Below, in pieces: positions 10,901-19,046 of a stretch of 64,000 nt of DNA. Each line of letters opens with the position of its first letter. The first letter of the stretch is position 1. Position numbers and translations under genes: made by a program. The notes under the pieces were generated by a model. It was given only the letters and a program-made list of their open reading frames with translations, ran no database searches and was not told the origin of the DNA. The stretch comes from Chrysaora quinquecirrha (Eukaryota; Cnidaria; Scyphozoa; Semaeostomeae; Pelagiidae): the NCBI GenBank assembly GCA_014526335.1, contig JACTAT010000262.1, positions 1 through 64,000 of the forward strand, in the 5' to 3' direction.

Positions 10901-13900
10901 TCTGCTGAGAATATTTGTCCAAAGAATTCCAACTCTGTTTGCAGAAACTTACATTTCTTTGGATTCAGTGTTAATCCTTTGTCTCGCAGTCGTTTCAAAC
11001 AATTTTGAAGCGCGTTGTCGTGTTCTTCTCTCGTGTGGCCATGTACGATGATATCGTCGGCAATATTTCGGATACCTTTGATCCCTTGTAGGTTTTGATT
11101 CAAAGCATGCTGGAAAATTTCTGCGCTAGCATTTATTCCATAAGCCAATCGCTTGTATCGGAATAATCCAACGTGTGTACTGAACGATGTGATGTAGCGG
11201 CTATTTTCCTCTAGAGGCAGTTGATGGTATGCTTGGGAAAGATCAAGTTTCGAGAAGAACTTTGCACCATTGAGATCTAAGCTTATATCATTGACGGTAG
11301 GTATTGGATACCTGACACGGTTAATAGCTTGATTGGCCATTCGCATATCAACGCAAATACGAACTGAACCGTCTTTCTTGGGTACAGCGACTATAGGCGA
11401 TAGCCAAGGCGTTGGTTGATTTTCTGGAACAGCCTCGATGATATCTTGACGTTCAAGCTCTTTTATGGATTCCTTAACTTTTTGACGGATGTGAAAAGGA
11501 ATTCTTCTGATTGGCTGAGCCTGAGGTATGGCGTCTTTGTCTATGTTTAATTTGACTTCCCCATCTTTCAGTTTACCTAGGCCTTGAAAAACATCTTGAT
11601 ATTGCTCAAGAATGCTACGAATTTTCTCATCTTTCGCATTGGTTTGAATTTGTCGAAGATTCAAACTGATAAGATTGAGCTCTTGGGCAGTGCTGGCTGA
11701 TAAAAGACATCCTGTATTCTTTTCTTCAATTACAAAGAAAGTTGCTATGCAATATCTTGTTTTGGATTCGATCAATGCGTCAAATTTTCCTTTGAAATGA
11801 ACTGGTTGTTTAGCGCCAAAAGGAAAGGCTTTGACTGTTGTGTTCTCCAATTTGACTGCTTTCAATTTTTGAAAGGCGTTGTAATCTAAGACATTGATTG
11901 AGGCACCAGTGTCGATCATTACTGATATCGGCTCACCAGCAATATTTACTTTCGTTGTTGGGCATCCTGTGTTTTTCTGGGTGTTGACAGCATAAATGTA
12001 TTCATCCTCACTGGTGTCATCAGAGTCAGCATGATAAAGGGGCTTCACAGTTGGTTGCCTAGCAGCTTTGTGCTTTTGAGATGTCTGTTGACTGTGTTGA
12101 ACAGCGGAACCACGACAGACATTTGCAAAATGGTTGCTTTTTAAACACTTATTACACGTTCTCCCCTTAGCTGGACATTGAGTTTTCGGATGCCAGTCTC
12201 TCCCACAATTTCGACATTTTGAGGGTTTCTTGGGCTTGACTTGTTGATCAGCTCGAATCCGATTTGCTACAGGTTTCTGAGCGGCAGACTCTATATCTCT
12301 TGCTTGAAAAGAGCTTAATTCATCGCGACGGCCTTCCAGTAGCATATCTGGTAATTTATATTCAGGGTCTCGGAGAGCTTTCTTTCTTATTCGTGTCGAA
12401 ATACCTCCAATAAGGATTTGCTGCTCCAGTTCAAAGTCTAAATCAGTGAACTCACAATTGACTGATAATTTTCGAAGTCGTGTATGAAAACTATCGAGTG
12501 TCTCTCCAGTCTCTTGTTTTGTTTGTCTGAACTTATAAACTTCATATCTTCGGTTCTGTTGTGGTTGAAAATATTCTGTAAGTTTTTGTCGTGCCAGTTC
12601 GTAGTTGTTGTCTGCACCAGTGTCTGTGAGTTGGCCAAAAATTTCTCGAACACGAGAACCAGCTTGATAAAGAAGGAGTGCCCTTTTTCTTCGATTTTCA
12701 GTAATTCCACTGGCGATTAGAAACGTATCGAAATCACTCAGCCATTGCTTCCAGCGGGCGGCAATGCTAGCTCCAACTTCGATTTCAGGATCGAATTCAG
12801 GTAGTGGCTTGAGGTTTAAAGCCATGATAATAACGAATACAATTACTTCACTTTACTCTCGTCGCCAATTTAATATTCTCTATGATTCGCGTGTAGAGAA
12901 TATGGTAAGAAATAACAAGAAGGAATGAGACATCTTGTATCAACAGAACGAAAACTACAACTAACAATAAGATTAAGTATACCACGGTCTTGGTGCCATA
13001 GGGCGACCATATCCAGTCTATAATAAATCAATGATTAAATGAATTACTATATTACATCACAATATTACACGACCTTTGCAATAAATAGGAAAGAAACCAC
13101 ATTTCTCATTGCCCGATGATGGGAGACGGATCTCTCCCAAAACGTTGCCCTACTTAATATCAAACGGCTTGTCATGATAAGCGGTGACTATCATGTCTAA
13201 TACGGTTTCCATCACACACCAGCATACATTTCTTTCGTTTTCATGTGGCTATGATTTGCGATGTTACGATTGGCCAGGCCGTTCGACAATATTCGACGCA
13301 CGCATGTATATCGTGCGCTAAAATTTTAAGACAGATCAATCAAGATGGCGAAAATGTTTGGGGATGCTTGATATCGTTTGTTTGGCCACCCAATCGCATA
13401 AAAAAAGTTCGGTCAAACAACAATGTATAATCGTGTATGTTCATCCAACATTTCTCGTTTGGTCGGGGCTTTTAATAACGCATCTAGCTATAATAAAAAG
13501 CGAGCCCTACCAACAATCCTAAATAATTGTAAAGAAAAGTAAAAAGTTATTCATATGAGAGAAAACTCACCTCGTGCAGAAAGTTCATGTGTCTGTTGAA
13601 AGAAAAAAAATAAGAAAAAATCAAATTCGTTGATAAAATATTAATTGCAAGAAACAGCGGAAACAAATTTGGACACACTAAGTCTAAATCATCATCATCA
13701 CGGTTTTTGTCATCAACAACGTTTGGTACAGCCAAAGAGGCATACTTAGTACAGTTAACATCCGCTATCTCGAACTCTCAAGGGAAACTGGAATTTGTTC
13801 GAGATAGCGAATGTTCGAAATAACGGATGCCCCATATAAATATAAAAAATTATAGTTTTTAAGTCAAAAAAGGCACCCCTATTAAGGTTTCCTGCAATTC

Positions 13901-16900
13901 GAAATTTTTTACTGGTCGAAGACTATTGAACAACACAAGCTAGAAAAATAGCATCGCCATTATTGACGAAAAAGGTAACTATGTAAAAGGCTCAATAACT
14001 ATGTAAAAGGCTCAACATAGCCGAAACACACAAGATGTACTTTGGGAGTTTTTGTCGTTTCTCATTAGAAACGTTGTTGGATCTCTAATCCCCGGGGGGG
14101 CTACTTCATTGTTCAAGAGACCTGACTTGCCGCCCAGTTTTTCCAAACCCACCCATGTCTACCGATAAATTCCGTTTGTCGTGGTGCCCATGTACAGAAA
14201 AAACAACCAAATTTTTTACCCATTTGTACCAATATCTCAAATGTTAATGCATGTCTAAAATGTTATATTTTGCTACCCATGTGTAGAGATTCTTTACGAA
14301 AAACCAACCCATGTGTAGGGAAATTGGCGCTGAAAAAGTTACCCATTTGGGCGGCACGTCTAGTATATTGAACAATGGAAGTACCCCCCCCCCGGGCTCT
14401 TATCATGCAGTCCAGGTTCGAATCTGATCTATTGGGGCACGTACTTGTGGAAAAATCTGGGCTAGAAAGTCGATAAAACGTAGCTTATGAAAGGTAGTTA
14501 AACCCTGACCAAATGATTAAACTTTGTTTTTCATCAAACATTTGAGATTTGCTTATAAAGCAATGTTTGAACGTTTGGCCATGTTACAAAACATCGCTTG
14601 TGAACAAAAACTAAGCAAAATTTATTTAAGAATCTTTTTGGAAAACAGTTCAAAATCGTTTTTGCGTTAGGCAAGGAAAAAACAACGGGAGGAGAGCCTC
14701 GGGCTGTATAACTCTGAGAGTGACTCGGGCGATTTCATTGAGTTAATGGAAACGTCATTGGCTCTTTGATCATGCAGACCAGGTTCAAATCCCATCTTAT
14801 CGCGGTATGACCTTGTGGAAAAATCTTTTCAAAAAACCCTTTAGGGCGTATTGTTTTGTTAAAAGACCTTCCTAATTCTGAAAACGGTAGACTTAGCAGG
14901 AAAAAGTTTCCTGAACCAAAAAAAAACACAGCTGCCGAAAACTGTAGGCTGACCAGAATAAACTCGATTTAGACCATTCATTTTAAAGCGAGAACGAGAT
15001 CCCTTGCGATGCCTGCGAAACATTCCAGCTTCGGGGACAGAGGGTTTCGGAGGCCTACCAAACCTGCCGTTTTCAGAAGACGGTACCAAAAAAATACGGT
15101 CCGACGTCTACCGAAAAGAGAGGGCGTCTGTTGAAAACAGACTGTGACCAAAAAAAATACGCCCTTAGACAATCAGAATAAAGATTTTCACGTACCTTGC
15201 AGGCAACCGACAAGTCTAATGGCGAATCAGCAACTAAATTCAACAAAGATGCATTTTCTATGCTTCCTCTTAATGATTTACCACCCTGGAAAATTAACAA
15301 GTGTTACGAAATCAATAAAAGAAGCATTCTAAGTAATTCTGTTCTAAGGTAGTCTTTAAGTTGTACACAATTTTAGGATAACGAAAAAGAGCGGAAACAT
15401 TTTTGGACATAATTCTAAATGTTTGATTGGTGAATTTCCATCTGCGTCAAAATATCTATAATATTCCGCCTATGGCTACTGTTTCCGCTTGTTTCTAACG
15501 TTACTACTCTGAGGGGCGTCAGATGAACGAAGCCTTTAAGTACCGTATTCCACGAATTAGCGCCTCTTAGGGTTTAGCTGCCCATCAGATTGGTCCTAGA
15601 CACTCCTTCGATACAGTCATTTATGTGCAAACCCCTGATTGGGGGAGTCAAGAGACACCTTTTGCCAGTTGCTGCAAAACATAGCTTTGTCAGAACTCTA
15701 GTTTATTCATCAATAAGCCCCCCCCCGGCACTAAATAGAGGACATGCGGTATGTCCAAATATGCTTCCACTCTTTTTGTCACTATAGATAATTTGAGAAA
15801 GAAAAATCATTCTTACTTTTGCAAGATCTGCCTTGAATTCTCTTTGAGTAGCTTTACTTTCATTGTTTCTTTCATCTATGCACTTTGAGCTTGATTGTCG
15901 GTCTCTTCTTGAATCAATAACCATTTCAGGGTCGGCTTTCCTTTTTTCGATTGTTGATTCAGTGGACTGCATTCCACTTGATCCATCTGGTATCTTATCA
16001 ACCATGATCATAAGGCTCTCTAATGAACTGTCTTCAGTAACATCTTCAGAGCCGAGACTTTTGTTTGATTCAATTTTGGTACTATTATCGTTCAACTCAA
16101 CATTTTCAGATTCTGAATCTTCATAGTTATACAATTTAATCTTTTTCCTTTTATGAGACATAACCATACTATCTTCATGTACTCCTAAATCATCATGATC
16201 ATTAGAATAATTGCAATCATCAAAATTGATTACAAGATCATCAACATCGTCAAAATCAGCTTTTCTAGTGTTCTGCTTTTCACAATTCAGTTTACCATCT
16301 CCAATGCCATCCGTTAACAAATCATCCATTGGAACTTGCAAATAGTTATCCTTGTATTTCAAGGCCGAATTCAAACAATCTTTTTCATCTTGTCCTATAT
16401 TACGTTTCCTACATTTTGTTTTATCATACCATTCATTTTCAAATTTTTCCTTATTAAACATCTTTCTACCATTAACATTGACTTTTCTTTCAGAAGTTTC
16501 TGTTATGTTATTAAGATTTCCAATTTTATTCCAATCAACTTGAGAATTCCGACAATTAACTTTCTTAACTTCATTTCTGACTATTTCTTTTCTTGCTATA
16601 GCTTTGTTATCAACATTGACATTTTCTGCTGAATCTTCTTTTGATCTGTGAATGAAACTAACATTACTTGAACCTCTGTCCTGGCTCAAACATCTTGAAA
16701 CTCTATTTTGCCTTCCAATTTTCAGTAAATCAGCTTTTGGAAGTGCAACTTTAGAAAAAATTTCCTGCGATGAAGATTGTTTTATGGAATTTTCTTGGAC
16801 TTTCTGCTTAATGGGATTAGGAGCTATAATTGACTTTGTGTTTGAGTGGGACAGTATGTCATCTAGAATAGAATGTTCCAGTTTGTTTTGATTACTCCCT

Positions 16901-18315
16901 TTTATGCCATTTGAAGACATTTCATTACCACCTAGTGTTTTACTTGGATTTGCATTTGCTTTGTGTGTATCTGAAGTTCCTGATCTTTTGATTATATCTG
17001 AGCGAACTGGCCACTTATGAGGATTTGCATCAATCCTTGGTGGTAGAACTATTGATGGATCATCCAAATCAACATACTTAAAATGGTCTTTTTTCAGTTG
17101 TTTCTGATTTTGGGATTTTTTCTTTTTCTTTTTCCTTTTCTTGTTTTTACTTTCTGGTCTGGAAACTTTTCCTGGACCATTTTTTATCTCAGATTTACCA
17201 TTACTTTGGTTCCATTTATTATTAGTATTTTGATTTCTCTTATCATTCAAATTTTTCTGAGCATCGTGATCTGATTCCAAATCCTGTTTTCTAGGCAAAA
17301 CTCTCTCAAACTGCTTATTGGCTAAATTTTCAGTGCAAATTAACTCCTTTACATTAGCAACCACCCCTTTCAGCCCAGACATACCATCCTTATTGTCAAT
17401 TTTGCTCATCACGACTTTATCACAAACGGGCTGACTACCATCATTATTTGGTTTACTTTGTTGCACAGGTAAGCTTCTTAAAACTGGTTCACCAAAAAAA
17501 TCATCATAATCATCAGCATTAACATTCTCCATAAATTTCTCCATTTTTGTAGCACTTATTCTACATTTTGAATGATATTTTCTTCCATAGTTGCCAGCTT
17601 TTTTCCTCTTATGCTTGCCACCAGAATTAAAATTCTTCTCATCAACACTTGCATGATAATCATCTTCTACTTCATGTCTTTTCCCATCTGATCTACTATT
17701 CCGGAATTTTTCTGAATTGACTTCAGTTTCCGAATTAGCCTTGTTGGAACATATATTGTCTGTCATCTGAGTTCTTTTCAAATTACAGTCATTTTTCCCT
17801 AATGTAACTTTTGGTGGAGGCTCTGAAAATAGATCGTTTAGATCAACCAGCTGTCGGCTAGAAGTTCTTTCAGTGCTATCAGCTTCCAAATTAGAATTTG
17901 TTTTGTTGATGTCATTACCTGAGCTAGCGAGTCCTCTGCTGGGAACGATGTTTTTATTTATCAGCCTTATTTTTGGTGGAGGCTCAGAAAATAGATCATC
18001 AAGATCAAAGCTGTCATTTTTTCCCATATTCACTAAAGAATCCATTTTAGTACTTTTCTTTGGTTCTTCCTCTTCTTTGGACTTGCAGAATTCAACTTTT
18101 CTATGGGAAAAACTTTGTACATTGCCACAAGTTTCAAGATTTTTCCCCTTTGAGCTTGAATCACTGTCTTTTTTGCTGTGAATAAAATCATTTTTTACAT
18201 CCGTTGTTTGGTTTTTGACAGTGGTAGAGAATGCCTCTTTCTTCTCACTCAGTTTAATTTTTGGTGGTGGCACTGCAAATAGGTCTTCTAAAGCGAAATC
18301 CATAGTTATTTCCAT
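4967..18315 (-). CDS. ZC3H8: ZC3H8-like triple CCCH zinc-finger protein
   Basis: ZC3H8 is a nuclear subunit of the little elongation complex, which promotes Pol II transcription of snRNA genes. Exons on the minus strand: 18315-15817, 15285-15196, 13592-13571 (22-nt microexon), 7779-7637, 6855-6747, 5866-5757 and 5134-4967; all phases agree, giving about 1046 residues. Three tandem zinc fingers lie near the C terminus: [38 protein letters not shown] and [20 protein letters not shown], followed by [10 protein letters not shown] as in the vertebrate family. The N terminus [15 protein letters not shown] recalls vertebrate ZC3H8 (MDFENLFSKPP). The second Met (18303) fits that alignment better than the first. 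The motif recurs as [15 protein letters not shown] and [15 protein letters not shown]. The long, lysine/serine/asparagine-rich middle makes this far longer than the roughly 290-residue vertebrate protein. A Ty3/gypsy element sits in intron 3 and an apparent U12-type intron is intron 5. Confidence 0.85.
5941..6328. mobile_element. MITE-A copy (inverted GGCCCTGGCCAAA ends) split by a SINE
   Basis: The left end GGCCCTGGCCAAATGATCAA and the right end TTTGATCTTATGGCCAGGGC are inverted relatives. The interior is a decayed palindrome rich in CAAACATT/AATGTTTG words. Other copies lie near 14505, 24199, 26971, 34937, 35243, 36180 and 39790. A complete SINE-A (6038-6214) is inserted within this copy. 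The element sits in the presumed U12-type intron of ZC3H8. Confidence 0.6.
6038..6214 (+). mobile_element. SINE-A (tRNA-derived), full length
   Basis: It starts GAAGGTGCTGTGGCGTCGTG, with an A-box-like TGGCGTCGTG and a B box GGGTTCGAGCCC, followed by the shared body and a tail ending near ATCACCTT. Orientation is opposite to ZC3H8. It is inserted inside a MITE-A copy, so it is younger than that copy. Confidence 0.8.
6955..7175 (-). mobile_element. SINE-C (tRNA Leu/Ser-like head)
   Basis: On the minus strand a tRNA-like head carries an A box TGGCCGAGTGG (7159-7149) and, 26 bases on, a B box GGTTTGAACC (7123-7113), the type-II tRNA pattern. A non-tRNA body continues towards 6955. It lacks the pairing needed for a functional tRNA. 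It lies in ZC3H8 intron 4, same strand as the gene. Confidence 0.65.
7960..8205 (-). mobile_element. SINE-B (tRNA-derived)
   Basis: The minus strand has an A box TGGCGCAGTGG (8184-8174) and a B box GGTTCGAGCC (8140-8131 region), then a non-tRNA body. The head is unrelated in its details to SINE-A and SINE-C, so at least three tRNA-headed families are present. It lies in intron 3 of ZC3H8, outside the gypsy element. Confidence 0.7.
8627..8857 (-). repeat. 3' LTR of the gypsy element
   Basis: This 231-bp copy of the terminal repeat begins TGTAATATTG on the minus strand. It is identical to the 5' LTR except for a tandem duplication of 32 bp containing TATGATTCGCGTGTAGAGAA (8630-8694 region). 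The minus-strand end is GAGAATATTA. Confidence 0.93.
8858..8868 (-). other. Polypurine tract of the gypsy element
   Basis: On the minus strand AAAAGGGGGTAA lies directly between the polyprotein stop codon and the first base of the 3' LTR. This is the plus-strand priming site position of an LTR retrotransposon. Confidence 0.85.
8869..12825 (-). CDS. Ty3/gypsy Gag-Pol polyprotein (intact)
   Basis: An uninterrupted ORF of 1318 residues fuses gag and pol. In order: capsid-like gag region; two CCHC zinc knuckles ([14 protein letters not shown] and [14 protein letters not shown], about residues 203-240); aspartic protease with IDTGAS; reverse transcriptase with [13 protein letters not shown] and the catalytic [10 protein letters not shown] (IADD where YxDD is commoner); RNase H with TVDAS and TDHKP; integrase with an HH-CC zinc region ending CLACQ and D,D-35-E residues in [14 protein letters not shown] and NGEVERFN; a basic C-terminal tail and no recognisable chromodomain. 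There is no envelope ORF. The stop codon abuts the polypurine tract. The intact frame and identical LTRs suggest recent activity. It is inserted in ZC3H8 intron 3 in the gene's own orientation. Confidence 0.95.
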   Translation of the reverse strand: MALNLKPLPEFDPEIEVGASIAARWKQWLSDFDTFLIASGITENRRKRALLLYQAGSRVREIFGQLTDTGADNNYELARQKLTEYFQPQQNRRYEVYKFRQTKQETGETLDSFHTRLRKLSVNCEFTDLDFELEQQILIGGISTRIRKKALRDPEYKLPDMLLEGRRDELSSFQARDIESAAQKPVANRIRADQQVKPKKPSKCRNCGRDWHPKTQCPAKGRTCNKCLKSNHFANVCRGSAVQHSQQTSQKHKAARQPTVKPLYHADSDDTSEDEYIYAVNTQKNTGCPTTKVNIAGEPISVMIDTGASINVLDYNAFQKLKAVKLENTTVKAFPFGAKQPVHFKGKFDALIESKTRYCIATFFVIEEKNTGCLLSASTAQELNLISLNLRQIQTNAKDEKIRSILEQYQDVFQGLGKLKDGEVKLNIDKDAIPQAQPIRRIPFHIRQKVKESIKELERQDIIEAVPENQPTPWLSPIVAVPKKDGSVRICVDMRMANQAINRVRYPIPTVNDISLDLNGAKFFSKLDLSQAYHQLPLEENSRYITSFSTHVGLFRYKRLAYGINASAEIFQHALNQNLQGIKGIRNIADDIIVHGHTREEHDNALQNCLKRLRDKGLTLNPKKCKFLQTELEFFGQIFSAEGTRPDPKKIQDLQNVSTPANAQEIRSFLGMANYSSRYISDYATITAPLRDLIKKDTQFVWQKEHQAAFMKIKQALTTAPVMAYFDISKETSLTVDASPVGISAILSQNTKNFENHKIIAYASRSLTDVERRYSQTEKEALSLVWAIEHFHLFLYGQQFTLITDHKPLEIIYGTPRSKPSARIERWVLRLQPYNFKVQYKPGSENAADYLSRHPSNKMTDKAEQTEEYINFITHNAIPKAMTLQEIAQETNNDKELKQLRAAIRTGAWGSIGKEFKTVKDELTVGGQNVILRGTRIIIPRSIQQRSIDIAHESHQGLSKTKALLREKVWFPRIDELVKNTVQSCLACQATGRQNSPESVQLNSMPKLPWEKLHMDFYGPLPTGEYLLVVIDRYSRFPEVEIVKSTKASVVIPKLDRIFAVHGIPNVIKSDNGPPFNGEDFRKYCTALGVKHERITPRWPQANGEVERFNQPLAKTIQAAILEGKPWRQELHRFLLSYRTTPHSVTKVPPCELLFNRTVRGKIPVIKRQKIVNKHQKATHNESQYQEYHKSYSDQRKNAKPSSISVGDQVLVKQEQKNKLFSRFSKTPYTVIERKGTMVTAENAENHRITRNISHYKRFNDARRNKEDGSDSEFEMNYGNKNDVPIEHDDIQSTTRNRRIPDRYGNLIPSGLITRLSI
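12826..12870 (-). other. Gypsy leader with primer-binding site (tRNA-Ser type)
   Basis: Two to three bases inside the 5' LTR the minus strand reads TGGCGACGAG (12867-12858), the complement of a tRNA 3' end ...CTCGTCGCCA as in tRNA-Ser(GCU). Mag-clade gypsy elements commonly prime from a serine tRNA. The gag start codon follows about 40 bases later. Confidence 0.7.
12871..13069 (-). repeat. 5' LTR of the gypsy element
   Basis: This 199-bp terminal repeat runs from TGTAATATTG to GAGAATATTA on the minus strand. I see no mismatch against the 3' LTR outside the 32-bp duplication. The outer flanks (CGACCTTTGC on the right, CACTGACTTT on the left) do not show a clear 4-5 bp target-site duplication. 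Confidence 0.93.
13571..13592 (-). CDS. ZC3H8: ZC3H8 microexon (22 nt)
   Basis: TTTCTTTCAACAG precedes and GTGAGT follows a 22-base exon encoding THELSAR plus the first base of the next codon. Without it the frame from exon 2 (phase 0) would not join exon 4, which starts with two bases completing GAT. The phase fit supports it being real. Confidence 0.75.
13748..13840. mobile_element. Tigger/pogo-like terminal fragment
   Basis: TACAGTTAACATCCGCTATC, TCGAACTC, GGGAAACTGGAATTTGTTCG and ATGTTCGAAATAACGGATG resemble the ends of Tigger/pogo-type elements (CAGT..., with TTCGAGATAACG-like words in both orientations). Only one end is seen, with no transposase. It lies in a ZC3H8 intron. Confidence 0.45.
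14090..14396. repeat. Dispersed repeat with CCCCGGGGGG ends
   Basis: It is flanked by CCCCGGGGGGGGCTACTTC on the left and GGAAGTACCCCCCCCCCGGG on the right, in inverted orientation. Inside are several 'acccatgtgtag' words. Related sequence appears near 1-100 and 37540-37860, the latter in the opposite orientation. It is non-coding. Confidence 0.5.
14505..14670. mobile_element. MITE-A fragment
   Basis: It shares ACCCTGACCAAATGATTAAAC, CATTTGAGATTTGCTT and GCAATGTTTGAACGTTTGGC with other MITE-A copies. The right terminus is lost. Confidence 0.5.
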
Positions 18316-19046
18316 CGACCCTCTTTCTTCATCAATCTTTCAGTGCCAATCACCATCACCTCACCAGACCGGCTGCGCTGATGTTCAAACTTTCTTTCCC
18401 AAGAAGACTCCTGTCCTATATTTATCAATTTTATTTTGCATTATTTCTACAACAGTTACTTCAAACACTTACCAATGTGTCCGTTAATATGGAAGCAAGC
18501 AAACTGCAAGACCTTACCTACATTTTACCCTCAGTACCTCTCACACAAGACAACACACTGCTCTGACAACGTCGTCCATCGTCCATGTTGTCTTACCGTA
18601 AATGATAGATAACATGGATCATTTCCAGACCTATAAGACTTCAAAGGTTTCCTTCCGCGATAAGTTAAAGCCGAAAGCAGTAAAGCAGCGCATGTTATCT
18701 AATTTACGCCGAAAAGCAGCGAAAAAGCCTCGTTCCAACAAAGAGCCTCGTTTTGGCTAAAATTAACTTTGTTCAAAAATCCAAAGAGAAAAGAACACAT
18801 TTTCAGGCCGGCAACACGACTGTGCGAAACCTATGAATTTGAAGGACATATAACTGCATATCAAGCTTTGGAAGACTTCTTTGAAAAGCCTAATACTCTG
18901 CTAACTTATTACTAAACGATTTGTCTGGCTAAAGTTCGTTAAAAGAGTCTCGTCGCAGTTCTCAACCAAGCAGTGAGCACAAACCATTGAACGGCTCAAA
19001 CTCAACAACAACAACAAAAGAAAAAGTAGAGTATCAACAATACAAA
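18316..19046. promoter_or_regulatory. Shared upstream region of ZC3H8 and ACTL6A
   Basis: The 731 bp between two divergent start codons should contain both 5' UTRs and promoters. I see no TATA box or other decisive motif, and no repeat copy, in contrast to the surrounding introns. The assignment rests on gene arrangement. Confidence 0.5.

Larger units (their letters stand above)
8381..13475. mobile_element. Fold-back element interrupted by the gypsy retrotransposon
   Basis: The left arm (about 8388-8623) and the right arm (about 13475-13080) are inverted, diverged copies: both have CCAAACGAGAAATGTT, CATACACGAT, ATACATTGT, TGACCGAAC, then CCGTATTAGACATGATAGTC and the repeat-B block. The right arm has extra sequence. 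The gypsy LTRs fall at the centre of the palindrome. The arms are old (many mismatches) and the retrotransposon young. Confidence 0.6.

Noticed and set aside
15703..15816. C-terminal 38 residues of the 870-residue ZC3H8 ORF ([11 protein letters not shown]...)
   Set aside because: A strong donor (AAAA/GTAAGA) at 15817/15816 and an in-phase downstream exon show that this is intron read-through.
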